Notes: generated by a model not told the origin, from the letters alone. Counted from the first letter of the stretch, positions 1 through 9,442 are shown. The stretch is 49,153 bases of DNA from Deltaproteobacteria bacterium (GCA_020848905.1 JADLHG010000058.1:1-49153), one strand, 5' to 3'. Numbers and translations are program-made.

Positions 1-931
1 AGCCGCCGCGGTTCGAGACGAACGCGAGCTGCGAGCCGTCGGGGGACCAGGTCGGCGAGGTGTCGATGGCCGCGTTGTGCGTGAGTCGCTTCAGCACCTG
101 CCCCGTCGCGCTGATGACGTAGATCTCCGAGTTGCCGTCCTTGCTCAGCGTCACGGCGAGGCGCCCGCCCCCGGGGGCCCAGGCCGCCGCCGTGTTGAGG
201 CCCGGCTGCCGCGAGATGCGGTTCGCCCGGCCCCCGAGCGGCATGACGAAGAGGTCGGGGTTCTTCCAGAGGAACGACGTGTACGCGAGCAGCCCGCCCG
301 GTCCGAGCGACGGGCTCACGTTCTGCTGCCCGGTGCGCGAGACGCGCGTCACCCCGTAACCGTCGTAGTCCATCACGTAGATGTGGGAGACGCCGGCCCG
401 GCGGTTCCCCGCGGCGAAGGCCAGCTTCGTGGTGAAGATGCCGCGCTCGCCCGTCAGGTGCCGCACCACCTCGTCCCCGAACTGGTGCGCCATGCGCCGG
501 GCCTGCTTGCCGTCGCCGAGGTAGTGCCGCTGGAGCACCGGCCGCGCCCCCTTGCCCACCTCATAGAGGAAGAACTCGATCCCGCGCGCGCTCGCCCGCG
601 CCTTGATCACCGCCTGCGCCCCGGCGTTGGCCCAGGCCGACGCGTCGATTCCCGTCCCCTCCTTGGCCAGGTCGGCGAGGAAGCCCTTCGGGTCGAGCAC
701 CTTGAAGAGCCCGTAGAGCTTCAGGTCGCGCGTCATGACCTGCGTCGCCACCTGCGCCTGCGGCGCGGCGCCGCCATCGTCGAGCACGGGGGGGACGGCG
801 ATGCGGTAGAGCGACTGTCCCGTTCCCTGGATCTCCGTGTACGAGCCGCCGCCCTGCCCCTGCGCGCGGCCCGAGGCGAGGAGCGCGAGGAGGACGGCCG
901 CGTAACGAACGGCCTGCTGTCTCGTGATCAC
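1..931 (-). CDS. tolB: Tol-Pal periplasmic protein TolB (3' end outside window)
   Basis: This is the periplasmic beta-propeller of the Tol-Pal envelope system, which links the inner-membrane TolQRA motor to Pal at the outer membrane. The minus-strand reading frame starts at a GTG (929-931) that overlaps the TGA of the upstream tolA/tonB gene in a GTGA junction, so translation is probably coupled. An N-terminal signal peptide (about residues 1-25, ending near GRAQG) is followed by the TolB N-terminal domain. WD40-like PD40 repeats then follow, with motifs such as IYVMDYDG and SPTWSPDGSQLAF visible before the frame leaves the window. About 310 residues are present; full-length TolB is about 430, so the last propeller blades lie outside. 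No frameshift is seen in the visible part. Confidence 0.93.
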   Translation of the reverse strand, partial: MITRQQAVRYAAVLLALLASGRAQGQGGGSYTEIQGTGQSLYRIAVPPVLDDGGAAPQAQVATQVMTRDLKLYGLFKVLDPKGFLADLAKEGTGIDASAWANAGAQAVIKARASARGIEFFLYEVGKGARPVLQRHYLGDGKQARRMAHQFGDEVVRHLTGERGIFTTKLAFAAGNRRAGVSHIYVMDYDGYGVTRVSRTGQQNVSPSLGPGGLLAYTSFLWKNPDLFVMPLGGRANRISRQPGLNTAAAWAPGGGRLAVTLSKDGNSEIYVISATGQVLKRLTHNAAIDTSPTWSPDGSQLAFVSNRGG

Positions 932-1707
932 TGAAGTCCCTTCCAGGTGAGCTTGAGCTTGAGCCCGTGCGCGACGATCGACGCGGCGCGCTCGGCGGGG
1001 GGCGCGGGCACCTTCTTGATCTGCTCCCAAGCCGCCTTGATCGAGTTGTCGAAGTGCTCGTTCCCCGACGGGCGGTCGAGCGCCACCGGGAGCTCGAGCT
1101 TGCCCTGCCGGTCCATCTTGAGCGTGACGAGCACGAAGAGCTTCTTGGCCTCGTCGGCCGCGATGATCGACGGCAAGGTCCAGGTGCGATTCCAGAGGTC
1201 GGCGATGCGCGTGATGTAGACGTCTCCCTCGCTCGCCGTCTTGGCCGTGCCGCTCGGCGAGCCGCTCGGGTCCCCCTCCACGTCCGACTCGCGCTGCGCC
1301 TTGTCCATGAGCGCGGCCTTGTTCAGCGCGCTGCGCAGCTTGTCCGCCAGCTTGTCCTCGGTCTTGGGCTTCTTCGGCGTGGGCTTCACGTCGGCGTCTT
1401 GCGACAGATCGACCCCGTCGTCCTTGCGGGTGGCCTCCTGCGGGACCTCCCGGTCGGGGAGGCGCTTCGGGTCGAGGGGCTTGCCGAGCCGCACGAGCTT
1501 GGCCACCACGAAGCTCGTCGGCGGCGGCGGCGTCACGGCAGCCTGCAGCCTCTGCCGGTAGAGCATGATCCCCACGAACGCGCCGCCGTGGAGCAGCACC
1601 GTGACGAGGAGCCCCCAGACGGCAATCGGCTCGAAGCGCCGCACCCGCCCGGGGCGCGGCCCGGGGTCGAGAGTGGCACCGGGCGCCTGCCGTCCGGTGG
1701 CGCTCAC
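928..1707 (-). CDS. TolA/TonB-family energy transducer
   Basis: The product (259 aa) has the TolA/TonB plan: a cytoplasmic N-terminus, one membrane anchor at about residues 28-49, a Pro/Lys/Asp-rich periplasmic linker (about 70-160) and a C-terminal domain (about 165-259) with the TonB/TolA-like alternation of strands and a helix. It sits between tolR and tolB with four-base overlaps on both sides (ATGA at 1704-1707, GTGA at 928-931), which argues that it fills the TolA role in this operon. The linker is short compared with the long helical domain II of E. coli TolA. From sequence alone it could also be called TonB; context favours TolA. Confidence 0.8.
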   Translation of the reverse strand: MSATGRQAPGATLDPGPRPGRVRRFEPIAVWGLLVTVLLHGGAFVGIMLYRQRLQAAVTPPPPTSFVVAKLVRLGKPLDPKRLPDREVPQEATRKDDGVDLSQDADVKPTPKKPKTEDKLADKLRSALNKAALMDKAQRESDVEGDPSGSPSGTAKTASEGDVYITRIADLWNRTWTLPSIIAADEAKKLFVLVTLKMDRQGKLELPVALDRPSGNEHFDNSIKAAWEQIKKVPAPPAERAASIVAHGLKLKLTWKGLQ

Positions 1708-2222
1708 CTCGCCCTCCCCTCCTCGTCGTCGGCCCCCTTGGAGTCTTTGCCAGACTTACCCGTTTTGACACCTTTGCCGAATCCGGCCTCGCTCTCGGCC
1801 CCCCGCTCCTCTCCCTCGGCCGCGTCGGTGATCATCCCCACCTTGTCGATCCCCGCGAGCTTGGCCATGGCCATGATCTTCACCACCAGCCCGTAGGGCA
1901 GGTTCCGGTCCGCGCGCAGGTAGAGCTCCTTGTCGGCCTGGAGCTTCTCGTTGTGCTTGAGCTTCTCGCCGAGCTGCGAGAACGGGACGAAGGTCTTGCC
2001 CAGATAGACGCGCTGCTGCCGGTCCACGCTCAGGACCAGCTTCTTCTCCTCGGCCTGGAGGTTCTGCGCCTGGGCCTTCGGCAGGTCCACGTCCACCCCC
2101 TGCTGGATGAGCGGCGCGGTCACCATGAAGATGATGAGCAAAACCAACATCACGTCCACCAGCGGCGTGACGTTGATCTCCGCCAGCATCGTGCCGCCGC
2201 CGCCGCTGCCTCCCATGGCCAT
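1704..2222 (-). CDS. tolR: TolR/ExbD biopolymer transport protein
   Basis: This 172-aa ExbD/TolR family protein is a stator-like partner of TolQ in the proton-driven Tol motor. After a short Gly-rich N-terminus comes the motif EINVTPLVDVMLVLLIIFMV (about residues 15-34), which contains the membrane segment and the conserved Asp (D23) needed for proton use in the family. The periplasmic domain follows to about residue 135. The last 35 residues form a low-complexity Glu/Gly/Lys tail that typical TolR proteins of about 140 aa lack. The gene starts 17 bp after tolQ and overlaps the next gene by four bases. Confidence 0.9.
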   Translation of the reverse strand: MAMGGSGGGGTMLAEINVTPLVDVMLVLLIIFMVTAPLIQQGVDVDLPKAQAQNLQAEEKKLVLSVDRQQRVYLGKTFVPFSQLGEKLKHNEKLQADKELYLRADRNLPYGLVVKIMAMAKLAGIDKVGMITDAAEGEERGAESEAGFGKGVKTGKSGKDSKGADDEEGRAR

Positions 2223-2239
2223 GGTCGGTCTGCCCTCTC

Positions 2240-2959
<720 letters not shown>

Positions 2960-3000
2960 GCGTACCGGCCTCCCTGCCGCCTCGAGGTGAGCGCCTTCGG

Positions 3001-3030
3001 CAAGTACCACGGCCGCCCGGGGCAAGTCAA
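3001..3030 (-). promoter_or_regulatory. possible tolQ promoter
   Basis: On the minus strand TTGACT (3030-3025) and TACTTG (3006-3001) are separated by 18 bases, 42 bp before the tolQ start. The -35 is good and the -10 is weak, so this is only a candidate in the 138-bp divergent region. Confidence 0.25.
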
Positions 3031-3062
3031 TTTGGCCCGCGGTGCCACACACGGCGAACACT

Positions 3063-3091
3063 TTGACATCCCACAGCTCCTTCTCTAGCCT
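3063..3091 (+). promoter_or_regulatory. sigma-70 promoter placed for a leaderless mRNA
   Basis: TTGACA at 3063-3068 and TAGCCT at 3086-3091 are separated by exactly 17 bases. Only six bases separate the -10 from the ATG at 3098, so the expected transcription start falls on the start codon. No Shine-Dalgarno sequence precedes the ATG, which fits a leaderless transcript. Confidence 0.55.
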
Positions 3092-3097
3092 GGCCCC

Positions 3098-3520
3098 ATG
3101 CACGCGCGGCTCGGTCGGCTCGTCCAGGGAGTGCTGCTCTGCGTGGGGCTGGCGGGCTGCGTCTCGGTGGCCGGCGGCGCGCTCGAAGCCGGCTGGGAGC
3201 TCCGCGGCTTCGACGGACGGCGCATCGGCTGCACCGAGGGGGGCGTCGGCGCGGTGCGCTTCACGCTCCAACCGATGGCGGGGGGCGGCGACCCGTGCGC
3301 GACCGAGGCCTCGTGCCGCTTCGACTGCGACCGGGGGGTCGGCACCTCGGGGTTCGTGATCCCCGAGGGACGCTACGCGGTGGCCATCTTGCCGCTCGAC
3401 CTCGAGGGGAAGCCGCTCACGGTCCAGCACGGGGTGCGCGTGCCGCTCCCCGTGGTGCGGGACCTGCGCGAAGGCGAGCTCACGAACCTGAATGTGAACC
3501 TGATCATCGTCGAGCGATGA
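3098..3520 (+). CDS. lipoprotein with a single W-x-L-x-G repeated domain
   Basis: This is a 140-aa predicted lipoprotein of no recognised family. The signal peptide ends in an LAGC lipobox with the lipidated Cys at about position 21. The mature part begins with a GWELRG segment and continues with paired cysteines, then a G-x-Y-x-V strand (EGRYAVAILPLDLEG). The same order recurs in the next two genes, so I regard it as one copy of a shared domain. The start at 3098 sits six bases after a candidate -10 and lacks a ribosome binding site. The stop overlaps the next start in ATGA (3517-3520), indicating an operon. No function can be assigned; a surface or outer-membrane role is inferred only from the lipobox. 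Confidence 0.75.
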   Translation: MHARLGRLVQGVLLCVGLAGCVSVAGGALEAGWELRGFDGRRIGCTEGGVGAVRFTLQPMAGGGDPCATEASCRFDCDRGVGTSGFVIPEGRYAVAILPLDLEGKPLTVQHGVRVPLPVVRDLREGELTNLNVNLIIVER

Positions 3521-4317
3521 CGCGCCTGCTACGAATGGGAGCCATGGGCTGTCTCATCGTCGGCACGACGGGGGCCGCGGCGTGCGACGCGGACTTCGGG
3601 GCGCTCGAGCTGCGCTGGACCCTCTCGGGCAGCGCCAGCGCGGACAGGCCTGACCGGTCGCTCGACGCGTGCGAGGAGCTCGGTGCGGTCACCGCCCGCG
3701 TGCGAACGCTGAGCGGGCCGGTGCGCCCCGCCGACGAGCTCGCCCCCTGTCGCGGCCACGAGCCGAAGCACACGCTGATCGACCTGCCGAGCGGCGACTA
3801 CCGCGTCCGGGTCGAGCTCCTCGACGGGACGGGGCGGGCGCTCACGCGCGGTAAGGAGGTCGTCGCCAGCGTGACGCCCCTCACGGGACTCGGCCGCGTG
3901 GACTTCGCGCCGGAAGATTTCGTGGACCCGCGGACCCAGCAGCCCCTGCGCTTGCCCGGGACCTACCGCTTCGCCGTGAGCTACGCCGGGCAAAGCTGCC
4001 CCGTGGCGGGCCAGGCGACTCCGGCGCGCCAGCGCGTGCGCGTGACCCACCGCGACGGACGCCTCGCCGGCGCCCTCCTCTGCACCACCGAGCGGTGCGT
4101 ACCCGCCGACGGCGCGACGCCGCTGCCCTGCCAGGGGACCTCCGCGTCGCAGACGATTGCCAATCTTCCCTGGGGGCAGTACAGAATAGAGCTCTTTGGC
4201 CAGACGGTCGCTGGGGAGAACTGCTGGGAGCGCACCACGGCGGTGACCGTCGGAGTGGGCGACAACCCGGTAGTGCAGCATGACTTGGCCCGGCTCTCGC
4301 GGCCGGCCTGTGAATAG
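3517..4317 (+). CDS. predicted lipoprotein with two Cys-paired repeat modules
   Basis: This 266-aa exported protein has a hydrophobic N-terminus ending in a GAAAC lipobox-like sequence (Cys at about 23). Module one starts at LELRWTLSG, contains DACEELGAV and continues to a G-D-Y-R-V-R-V-E-L-L-D strand. Module two starts at GTYRFAVSYAG and ends with GDNPVVQHDLARLSRPAC. Both modules match the protein encoded at 4354-5640, including the closing motif NPVV-x-HDLAR. I chose the ATG at 3517, which overlaps the upstream stop; the frame is open further upstream but would read through the previous gene. The family is not recognised. Confidence 0.75.
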   Translation: MTRLLRMGAMGCLIVGTTGAAACDADFGALELRWTLSGSASADRPDRSLDACEELGAVTARVRTLSGPVRPADELAPCRGHEPKHTLIDLPSGDYRVRVELLDGTGRALTRGKEVVASVTPLTGLGRVDFAPEDFVDPRTQQPLRLPGTYRFAVSYAGQSCPVAGQATPARQRVRVTHRDGRLAGALLCTTERCVPADGATPLPCQGTSASQTIANLPWGQYRIELFGQTVAGENCWERTTAVTVGVGDNPVVQHDLARLSRPACE

Positions 4318-4353
4318 GGTACGAAACCAGCCGTAGAGGCTTGGGAGGATCCC

Positions 4354-5640
4354 ATGAAACGTAGACTAACCTCGCTACTCGCCGTGCTCGGCCTCGGGGC
4401 CTGCCTGCTCGTCTTCGAGGGAGACCTCGAGGTGAGCTGGTCCGTGGACGGCGTCCGCAACAGCTCCGCGATCTGCGCCACCTACGGCATCGCCATGTGG
4501 CACATCGACCTCGTCGGTCCGGAGATGACGAACGCCGACGTGCCGTGCGACCAGCCCTGGAACACGGGCCCGGCGTTCCGCGGCGCGTACGCCATCGCCG
4601 AAGGGAACTACCAGGTCACGGTCACCGCACGGAGCGCCGGAGGCGGGACCCTCGCCAGCCGCTCCAAGACGATCTCCGTGATCTCCGACGTGCAGACGAT
4701 CTGGACCGCGGACATCCAGTTCACCTCCTCGGACTTCCGCGGGGGCCAGGCGGTCTGCGGGAACAACATCTGCGAGAGCGGCGAGACGACCGCCACCTGT
4801 CCGCAGGACTGCAAGATCACGACCTGCGGCAACGGCATCTGCGAAACGGGCGAGACCCAGGCTACCTGCCCGGCAGACTGCACGACGGGCAACGCCTGGC
4901 TGCACGTCTCGTGGAAGATCAACGGCACCACCGACGGCACGGCCGGCGGCCCGAGCTGGGACACCTGCGACGAGGTGGGCGCCGCCAACGTGATGATCAC
5001 GATCGACGGCACGCCGCGCACGGTCCCCTGTAACGGCGTCGGCAACAGCGTGGCCATGTCCACCGCGATCAGCGGGCTCAGCCCCGGCGCGCATCAGGTG
5101 AAGGTCAAGCTCCTCGACGCGGCGAACAACGCGCTCACGACCGAGGCCTCGGACACGCTCACGGCCACGGTGGGCTCGAGCAGCCAGGAGGCCTTCGAGT
5201 TCCTCTTCAACTCCTTCTTCGAGCCGAAGAAGTCGAGCACCATGGGCGACTACTTCTTCAAGACGACCTACGAGGGCGGCAAGTCCTGCGGCGGCCCGAA
5301 CCCGAAGGTGGCGAGCCAGTACGTGCTGCTCAAGCTGGACGGCACTCCGATCACGAAACCGGTGTGCGGCCCGGGCCAGTCGGGTTGCCCGATGACGAAC
5401 GGCGCCGACAAGGGCTCCTGCTGGGACCCCAACATGAATCAGACCATCTCCGGGCTGAAGTGGGGCGCCTACAAGCTGAAGATCACCGCGTCGCCGTCCA
5501 CGGCGATGGACCTCTGCTGGTCCACACGGGACCCGAAGACGATGGCCGACACCATCGACATCATGGTGGGAGCCGGCTCGCTGAACCCGGTCGTGACCCA
5601 CGACCTGGCCCGCATCAGCAACTCCGGGGCGTGCCTGTAG
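4354..5640 (+). CDS. exported protein with repeat modules and two CGN-C-CETGET disulfide motifs
   Basis: The product is 428 aa. A signal peptide with an LGAC lipobox (Cys17) is followed by module one (DLEVSWSVDG, about 24-128). Next come two short Cys-rich repeats (about 135-176) of the form CGNxxCExGETxATCPxDC, a disulfide motif common in deltaproteobacterial surface proteins. Module two follows (LHVSWKING, about 183-290), and then a C-terminal module ending NPVVTHDLARIS. Modules one and two resemble each other and the N-terminal modules of the two upstream genes. The C-terminal module resembles that of the 3517-4317 product. A clear ribosome binding site (GGGAGGA) precedes the ATG. No catalytic motif is visible, so a structural or adhesive surface protein is a guess only. 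Confidence 0.78.
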   Translation: MKRRLTSLLAVLGLGACLLVFEGDLEVSWSVDGVRNSSAICATYGIAMWHIDLVGPEMTNADVPCDQPWNTGPAFRGAYAIAEGNYQVTVTARSAGGGTLASRSKTISVISDVQTIWTADIQFTSSDFRGGQAVCGNNICESGETTATCPQDCKITTCGNGICETGETQATCPADCTTGNAWLHVSWKINGTTDGTAGGPSWDTCDEVGAANVMITIDGTPRTVPCNGVGNSVAMSTAISGLSPGAHQVKVKLLDAANNALTTEASDTLTATVGSSSQEAFEFLFNSFFEPKKSSTMGDYFFKTTYEGGKSCGGPNPKVASQYVLLKLDGTPITKPVCGPGQSGCPMTNGADKGSCWDPNMNQTISGLKWGAYKLKITASPSTAMDLCWSTRDPKTMADTIDIMVGAGSLNPVVTHDLARISNSGACL

Positions 5641-5997
5641 CGTCCATCGCCGCTTCGGGTCCGCCGCACCTTGATCCCGCCTTCGACCTGGCCGTCAATA
5701 CCCAGCGTTAGTTCTCGGCGGGGCTCGAGTACTACCGGGGCCGAAGACTTGATCGTCACAAACGTGCGCTCATCAATTCAAGGCTGCGGCCGCTCCTCGT
5801 CGCTCTAGGGCTCCCGAGCCCCGTTTGGGCCGCTACCGGGACAGTGAGTCCCGCGTTACCCGGCCTCCCTTGCGGGCGTATAGGAGACAAAATCGATCCT
5901 ATTTGGACCTAGGACGCTGGACGAGCAGGTGTTCCACCAACCACGGGCGAGCTGTCGCGCGAGACGCGCCGAGGCGACGGGCCGCCAGGAGGGTGCA
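5641..5997. other. 357-bp intergenic region before the sigma factor gene
   Basis: I see no convincing gene here. It holds a small GC hairpin (GGGCT-CCCG-AGCCC at about 5808-5821) with a weak T-run that may terminate the preceding operon. It also holds a cluster of TAGGA/TCCTA half-sites at about 5880-5913 that could be regulatory. No confident -35/-10 pair was found. Confidence 0.4.
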
Positions 5998-6912
5998 ATG
6001 AGCGCAGCAAATCAACCCCCGCGACTGACCGGAACCGGTCGCCGTAGACGTGCGACCGACCGGGCCGACGCGGCAAACATCCCGCGTGCGGACCGCATGT
6101 ACGCCAAGGACCTCTCGCGGCTCAATCTGCTGAGCGTGGAGGAGGAGCAGACCCTGGCCCGCAAGATCGCCTCGGCCGAGGCGCGCGGACGAAAACGGGA
6201 AGCGGCGAGGCTCCGTCAGCGGCTCGTGGCGGCCAACCTCCGCCTGGTCGTGGCGATCGCCCGCCGCTATCGAGGCGGGCCGCTCCCGCTGGCGGACCTG
6301 ATCCAGGAAGGCAACCTCGGCCTGATGCGCGCGGCGGAAGGATTCGACCACCAGCGCGGCTTTCGCTTCAGCACCTACGCGGCGTGGTGGATCCGGCACG
6401 GCATCAATCGCGCGCTGGCCGAGCACGGACGCACGGTGCGGGTCCCCGTACACCGCATCGAGGCGCTGCAGAAGATGACGCGCAACCAGCAGCAGCTCAC
6501 CTCCACGCTCGGGCGGGTGCCCAACCGCGAGGAGGTGGCGAAGGAAGTGGGCCTGAGCGTGAAGCAGGTCGAGCTCCTCGAGGGGATCTCGACCTGGACC
6601 ACCTCGCTCGAGTCCACGCCGCAGAACGGGGGCCGCCGCCTGATCGACCGACTCGGAGATCCGAACGTCGCGTCGGCGGCGAGCCAGCTCGAGTTCGCCC
6701 AGCTGCAAGCCGCCGTGAAGGAGCTCTTCGGCCAGCTCAGCAGCCTCGAGGCGGACATCCTGCGCCGCCGCTTCGGCCTCGACGACAAGCCCGAGCAGAC
6801 GCTGCGCGAGATCGGCAAGGTTCACCGGCTGTCGCGGGAGCGCGTGCGCCAGATCGAGCACCGCGCGGTGGCGCGCATCCGCGAGCGGCTGCAGGAGCGG
6901 GCCGCGATCTAA
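5998..6912 (+). CDS. group-2 sigma-70 factor (RpoS/RpoD-like)
   Basis: This RNA polymerase sigma factor (304 aa) lacks region 1.1. Region 1.2 is at about residues 38-58. Region 2 (about 78-145) includes the core-binding and -10-reading segment [20 protein letters not shown] followed by [19 protein letters not shown]. Region 3 covers about 150-230. Region 4 (about 240-300) ends with the helix-turn-helix [20 protein letters not shown] that reads the -35 box. The length and missing region 1.1 suit an alternative stress or stationary-phase factor rather than the housekeeping RpoD. I chose the ATG at 5998 because AGGAGGG lies seven bases upstream. It stands alone, convergent with the glycosyltransferase operon. 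Confidence 0.92.
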   Translation: MSAANQPPRLTGTGRRRRATDRADAANIPRADRMYAKDLSRLNLLSVEEEQTLARKIASAEARGRKREAARLRQRLVAANLRLVVAIARRYRGGPLPLADLIQEGNLGLMRAAEGFDHQRGFRFSTYAAWWIRHGINRALAEHGRTVRVPVHRIEALQKMTRNQQQLTSTLGRVPNREEVAKEVGLSVKQVELLEGISTWTTSLESTPQNGGRRLIDRLGDPNVASAASQLEFAQLQAAVKELFGQLSSLEADILRRRFGLDDKPEQTLREIGKVHRLSRERVRQIEHRAVARIRERLQERAAI

Positions 6913-6955
6913 TCTAGCTCGCCGTCGCGTCGGAACCGGGCTCCGCTCGGAGCTC

Positions 6956-8167
6956 TTATCCTCCTGCCACCAGTCGGTTCAACCGCTCGCGCAGAGTAGC
7001 ACCCACACGCTCCCACGAGTGCTCCTGGGCCGTTGCGAGGCCCGCGGCAGCCAGCCGGCGCCGCAGCGCCTGGTCGGTGAGGAGCAGGCGCAGCGCCTCG
7101 GCCAGGGCGCGCGGCTCCCCGGGGCGCACGAGCCAGCCGTTCTCGCCGTGACGTACGAGCTCGGCCGCCCCGCCCACGCGGGTCGCGAGGACCGGCAGCC
7201 CCGCCGCCATCCCCTCGAGCAGGACGACGGGGGCCGCGTCGGTGCGCCCGTCGGGCAAGATCAGCGAGGGCACGACCAGGAGGTCGGCCGCCCGCACGTA
7301 GAGCTCCTTCTCCGGGCCCACCTTCTCGCCCACGAGGCGCACGCGCCCCCCGAGCGCCTCGGCCTGACGTCCGAGAGCGAGCCGCTCGGGCCCTTCGCCC
7401 ACCACGAGCAACGTGAGCTCGGGCAGCTCCGCGCAGGCCTCGAGCAGGACGCGCGCCCCCTTGACGGGCACCAGCCGACCCACGAAGAGCGCCACCGGGC
7501 CGGGGTCGAGCCCGAGCCGCGCGCGCGCTTCCCGTCGCTCTGCCCCGGTGACGCCACGCGGGCGAAGGGTCACGCCCATGCGGACCACGGTGGCCTCCGC
7601 GACGAGCCGACGGGCGCGCGGCGTGCGCGTCCGGGCCGCCAGGAGCGCGCGCTGCGCCTCGTGCGTCAGCACCAGCGCGGTGCGGGGCCGCGCGAGGGCG
7701 TGCAGCGCGGACCACGCCCCAGGGAGGCGCGCGAGGAGCTCCACGTCCGTGCCGTGCCCGATCGCGAGGTGCGGCAGCCCGCGGGCGGCGAGCGCTCCGA
7801 CGAGGCCAGGCGGCACGAGCCAGTGCGAGAGGAGCGCGTCCCACCGCGCGCTCCGTCGGTGCGTCTCGGCGGCGAGCGCGGCCACGAAGCCCGGGACCTG
7901 GGCGAATCGACGCAGGCGATCGAGCGAGGTCAGCCCGCCCGCGAGGAGATTGTCGGGCGCCCCCGCCCCATAGAAGAGAAGCGGCCGTCGCGCGTAGTGG
8001 AGCGCATGGACCTGCACGCGCGGGTGATCGCTCCGCGCGGGCTCGGGGGCCAGGACCTCCAGCGCATCGCCGCGCTCCGCGAACCAGCCGGCCAGCTCGG
8101 CGACGAACCGGCCGGCCAGGTCATGGGGGTGGCGCGGGTAGGAGGTGGTCAGCAGTCCGATCCGCAT
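6956..8167 (-). CDS. GT4-family glycosyltransferase
   Basis: The product (403 aa) is a GT-B fold retaining glycosyltransferase. The N-terminal Rossmann half opens with MRIGLLTTSYPRHPHDLAG, the usual acceptor-side start. The C-terminal half has the nucleotide-sugar site: GLDPGPVALFVGRLVPVKG, then ADLLVVPS, then EGMAAGLPVLATRVGGAAEL, the last corresponding to the E-x7-E region of GT4. It overlaps the upstream GT2 gene by 47 bp, so the two are probably cotranscribed. A role in cell-surface polysaccharide or glycolipid assembly is inferred; sugar and acceptor cannot be read from the sequence. Confidence 0.87.
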   Translation of the reverse strand: MRIGLLTTSYPRHPHDLAGRFVAELAGWFAERGDALEVLAPEPARSDHPRVQVHALHYARRPLLFYGAGAPDNLLAGGLTSLDRLRRFAQVPGFVAALAAETHRRSARWDALLSHWLVPPGLVGALAARGLPHLAIGHGTDVELLARLPGAWSALHALARPRTALVLTHEAQRALLAARTRTPRARRLVAEATVVRMGVTLRPRGVTGAERREARARLGLDPGPVALFVGRLVPVKGARVLLEACAELPELTLLVVGEGPERLALGRQAEALGGRVRLVGEKVGPEKELYVRAADLLVVPSLILPDGRTDAAPVVLLEGMAAGLPVLATRVGGAAELVRHGENGWLVRPGEPRALAEALRLLLTDQALRRRLAAAGLATAQEHSWERVGATLRERLNRLVAGG

Positions 8168-8942
8168 CCGGCACGAGCGGTGGCGCGGCGCGCAGGCGGA
8201 CCCGCGGCATCCCGAAGAGCGGCCGGAGCCGCTGACGCCAGAGGCGTCGCAGCATCGAGCCGAGGAGCACGAACAAGATCGGATAGAGCACGGTCCAAAG
8301 GCGAATCCCCGAGGGCTGCCCCTCGTAGACCGGCCGCACCGGCACGTCCACCACGCGCGCGTCGACGGCCCGCAAGCGCGCGAGCAGGTCGTTCGGGTAG
8401 CCGTAGCGCGAGAAGAGACGCCCCTCGATGGCGAGGAGCGCCGCCCGCGAGATGGCCGTGTAGCCGCACTGCGAGTCGAAGAGACGGTGGTAGCCCGAGG
8501 TCACCTTGGTGAGGAGGCTGAGCGCCACGTTGCCGACGAGGCGCGCCCGCGGCATGGCCCGGCGCACGGCGGGGTGGCGAAAGCGGTTCCCCTTGGCGTA
8601 GTCAGCCTCGCCCGAGACGACGGGGTCGAGCAGCGTTGGGAGATCGGCGGGATCCATCTGGCCGTCGCCGGCCATCACCGCCACCACGCGCGCCCCGAGC
8701 TCGAGCGCGCGGCGGTACCCGGTGGCGATCGCCGCGCCCACCCCGCGGTTCGTCTCGTGCCGCACTCCCACGAGCCCCGGCCGCTCGCTCCGCGCGAGCA
8801 GCCCGGGCGTCTCGTCGACGCTGCCGTCGTCCACGACCACCAGATGGTCCACGTAGTCGGGCACGGCGGCGATCGCCGCCGGCAGAAACGGAGCCGCGTT
8901 GTAGGCGGGCATCACGACAGCAATCGGGCAACCGCGATACAC
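8121..8942 (-). CDS. GT2-family glycosyltransferase (polyprenyl-phosphate type)
   Basis: This is a GT-A fold inverting glycosyltransferase of 273 aa. The start IAVVMPAYN, the DDG motif (D38, D39) and the GDGQMDP metal/substrate motif (about 92-98) match dolichyl/polyprenyl-phosphate sugar synthases. A single hydrophobic segment near residues 218-240 (LWTVLYPILFVLLGSML) may tether it to the inner membrane. I chose the GTG at 8940-8942 because AAGGA lies five bases upstream and the domain begins directly afterwards; the frame stays open upstream but overlaps ssb. It probably acts with the overlapping GT4 enzyme in a lipid-linked glycan pathway. Confidence 0.85.
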   Translation of the reverse strand: MYRGCPIAVVMPAYNAAPFLPAAIAAVPDYVDHLVVVDDGSVDETPGLLARSERPGLVGVRHETNRGVGAAIATGYRRALELGARVVAVMAGDGQMDPADLPTLLDPVVSGEADYAKGNRFRHPAVRRAMPRARLVGNVALSLLTKVTSGYHRLFDSQCGYTAISRAALLAIEGRLFSRYGYPNDLLARLRAVDARVVDVPVRPVYEGQPSGIRLWTVLYPILFVLLGSMLRRLWRQRLRPLFGMPRVRLRAAPPLVPDADRTADHLLPAPPP

Positions 8943-8988
8943 GGAGATCCTTCGTCGTCGGCCGCGTCGGCCCGAGGGGGGTTTCCGG

Positions 8989-9417
8989 CTAGAACGGAAT
9001 GTCGTCGTTGCCGAAGTCCGACGCTGGCGCGTCGATGTCGTCGGGGGCCGGCGGCTCACCGCCCATGCCGCCACCGCCTCCGCCGCCGCGCCCTCCGAGG
9101 AACTGCACCTGCTGCGCCACCACCTCGGTCGTGTAGCGCTTGTTGCCGGTCTTGTCCTCCCACTGCCGCGTCTGAAGTCGCCCCTCCACGAAGACCTGCC
9201 GTCCCTTGTCGAGGTACTGCTCGCACTGCTCCGCTTGCTTGCCCCACACCACGACCCGATGCCACTCGGTCTCTTCCTTCGTGGCGCCGTCTTTTCCCGT
9301 GTAGCGGCGAGAGGTGGCCACGCGCAGCTCGGCCACCGCCTGTCCACCGCTCGTGCGTCGCAACTCGGGCTTCGCCCCGAGGTTGCCCACCAGGATGACC
9401 TTGTTCACACCGGCCAT
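8989..9417 (-). CDS. ssb: single-stranded DNA-binding protein
   Basis: This 142-aa SSB covers single-stranded DNA during replication, repair and recombination. The OB fold spans about residues 1-107 ([17 protein letters not shown], then [13 protein letters not shown], then [15 protein letters not shown]). A short Gly-rich linker leads to the acidic tip DDIPF, the docking tail for partner proteins. A strong ribosome binding site (AGGAGG) precedes the ATG. It lies 46 bp upstream of the glycosyltransferase pair on the same strand, an unusual neighbourhood with no obvious functional link. Confidence 0.95.
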   Translation of the reverse strand: MAGVNKVILVGNLGAKPELRRTSGGQAVAELRVATSRRYTGKDGATKEETEWHRVVVWGKQAEQCEQYLDKGRQVFVEGRLQTRQWEDKTGNKRYTTEVVAQQVQFLGGRGGGGGGGMGGEPPAPDDIDAPASDFGNDDIPF

Positions 9418-9442
9418 TCATTCCTCCTGAAAACGGTGGGAA

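Noticed and set aside
2960-3430. N-terminal extension of tolQ
   Set aside because: The frame is open, but the extra part is antisense to the lipoprotein gene and the extended protein would exceed the TolQ family length.
8943-9347. N-terminal extension of the GT2 gene
   Set aside because: It overlaps ssb in another frame and has no homology-like features; the GTG at 8942 has a ribosome binding site.
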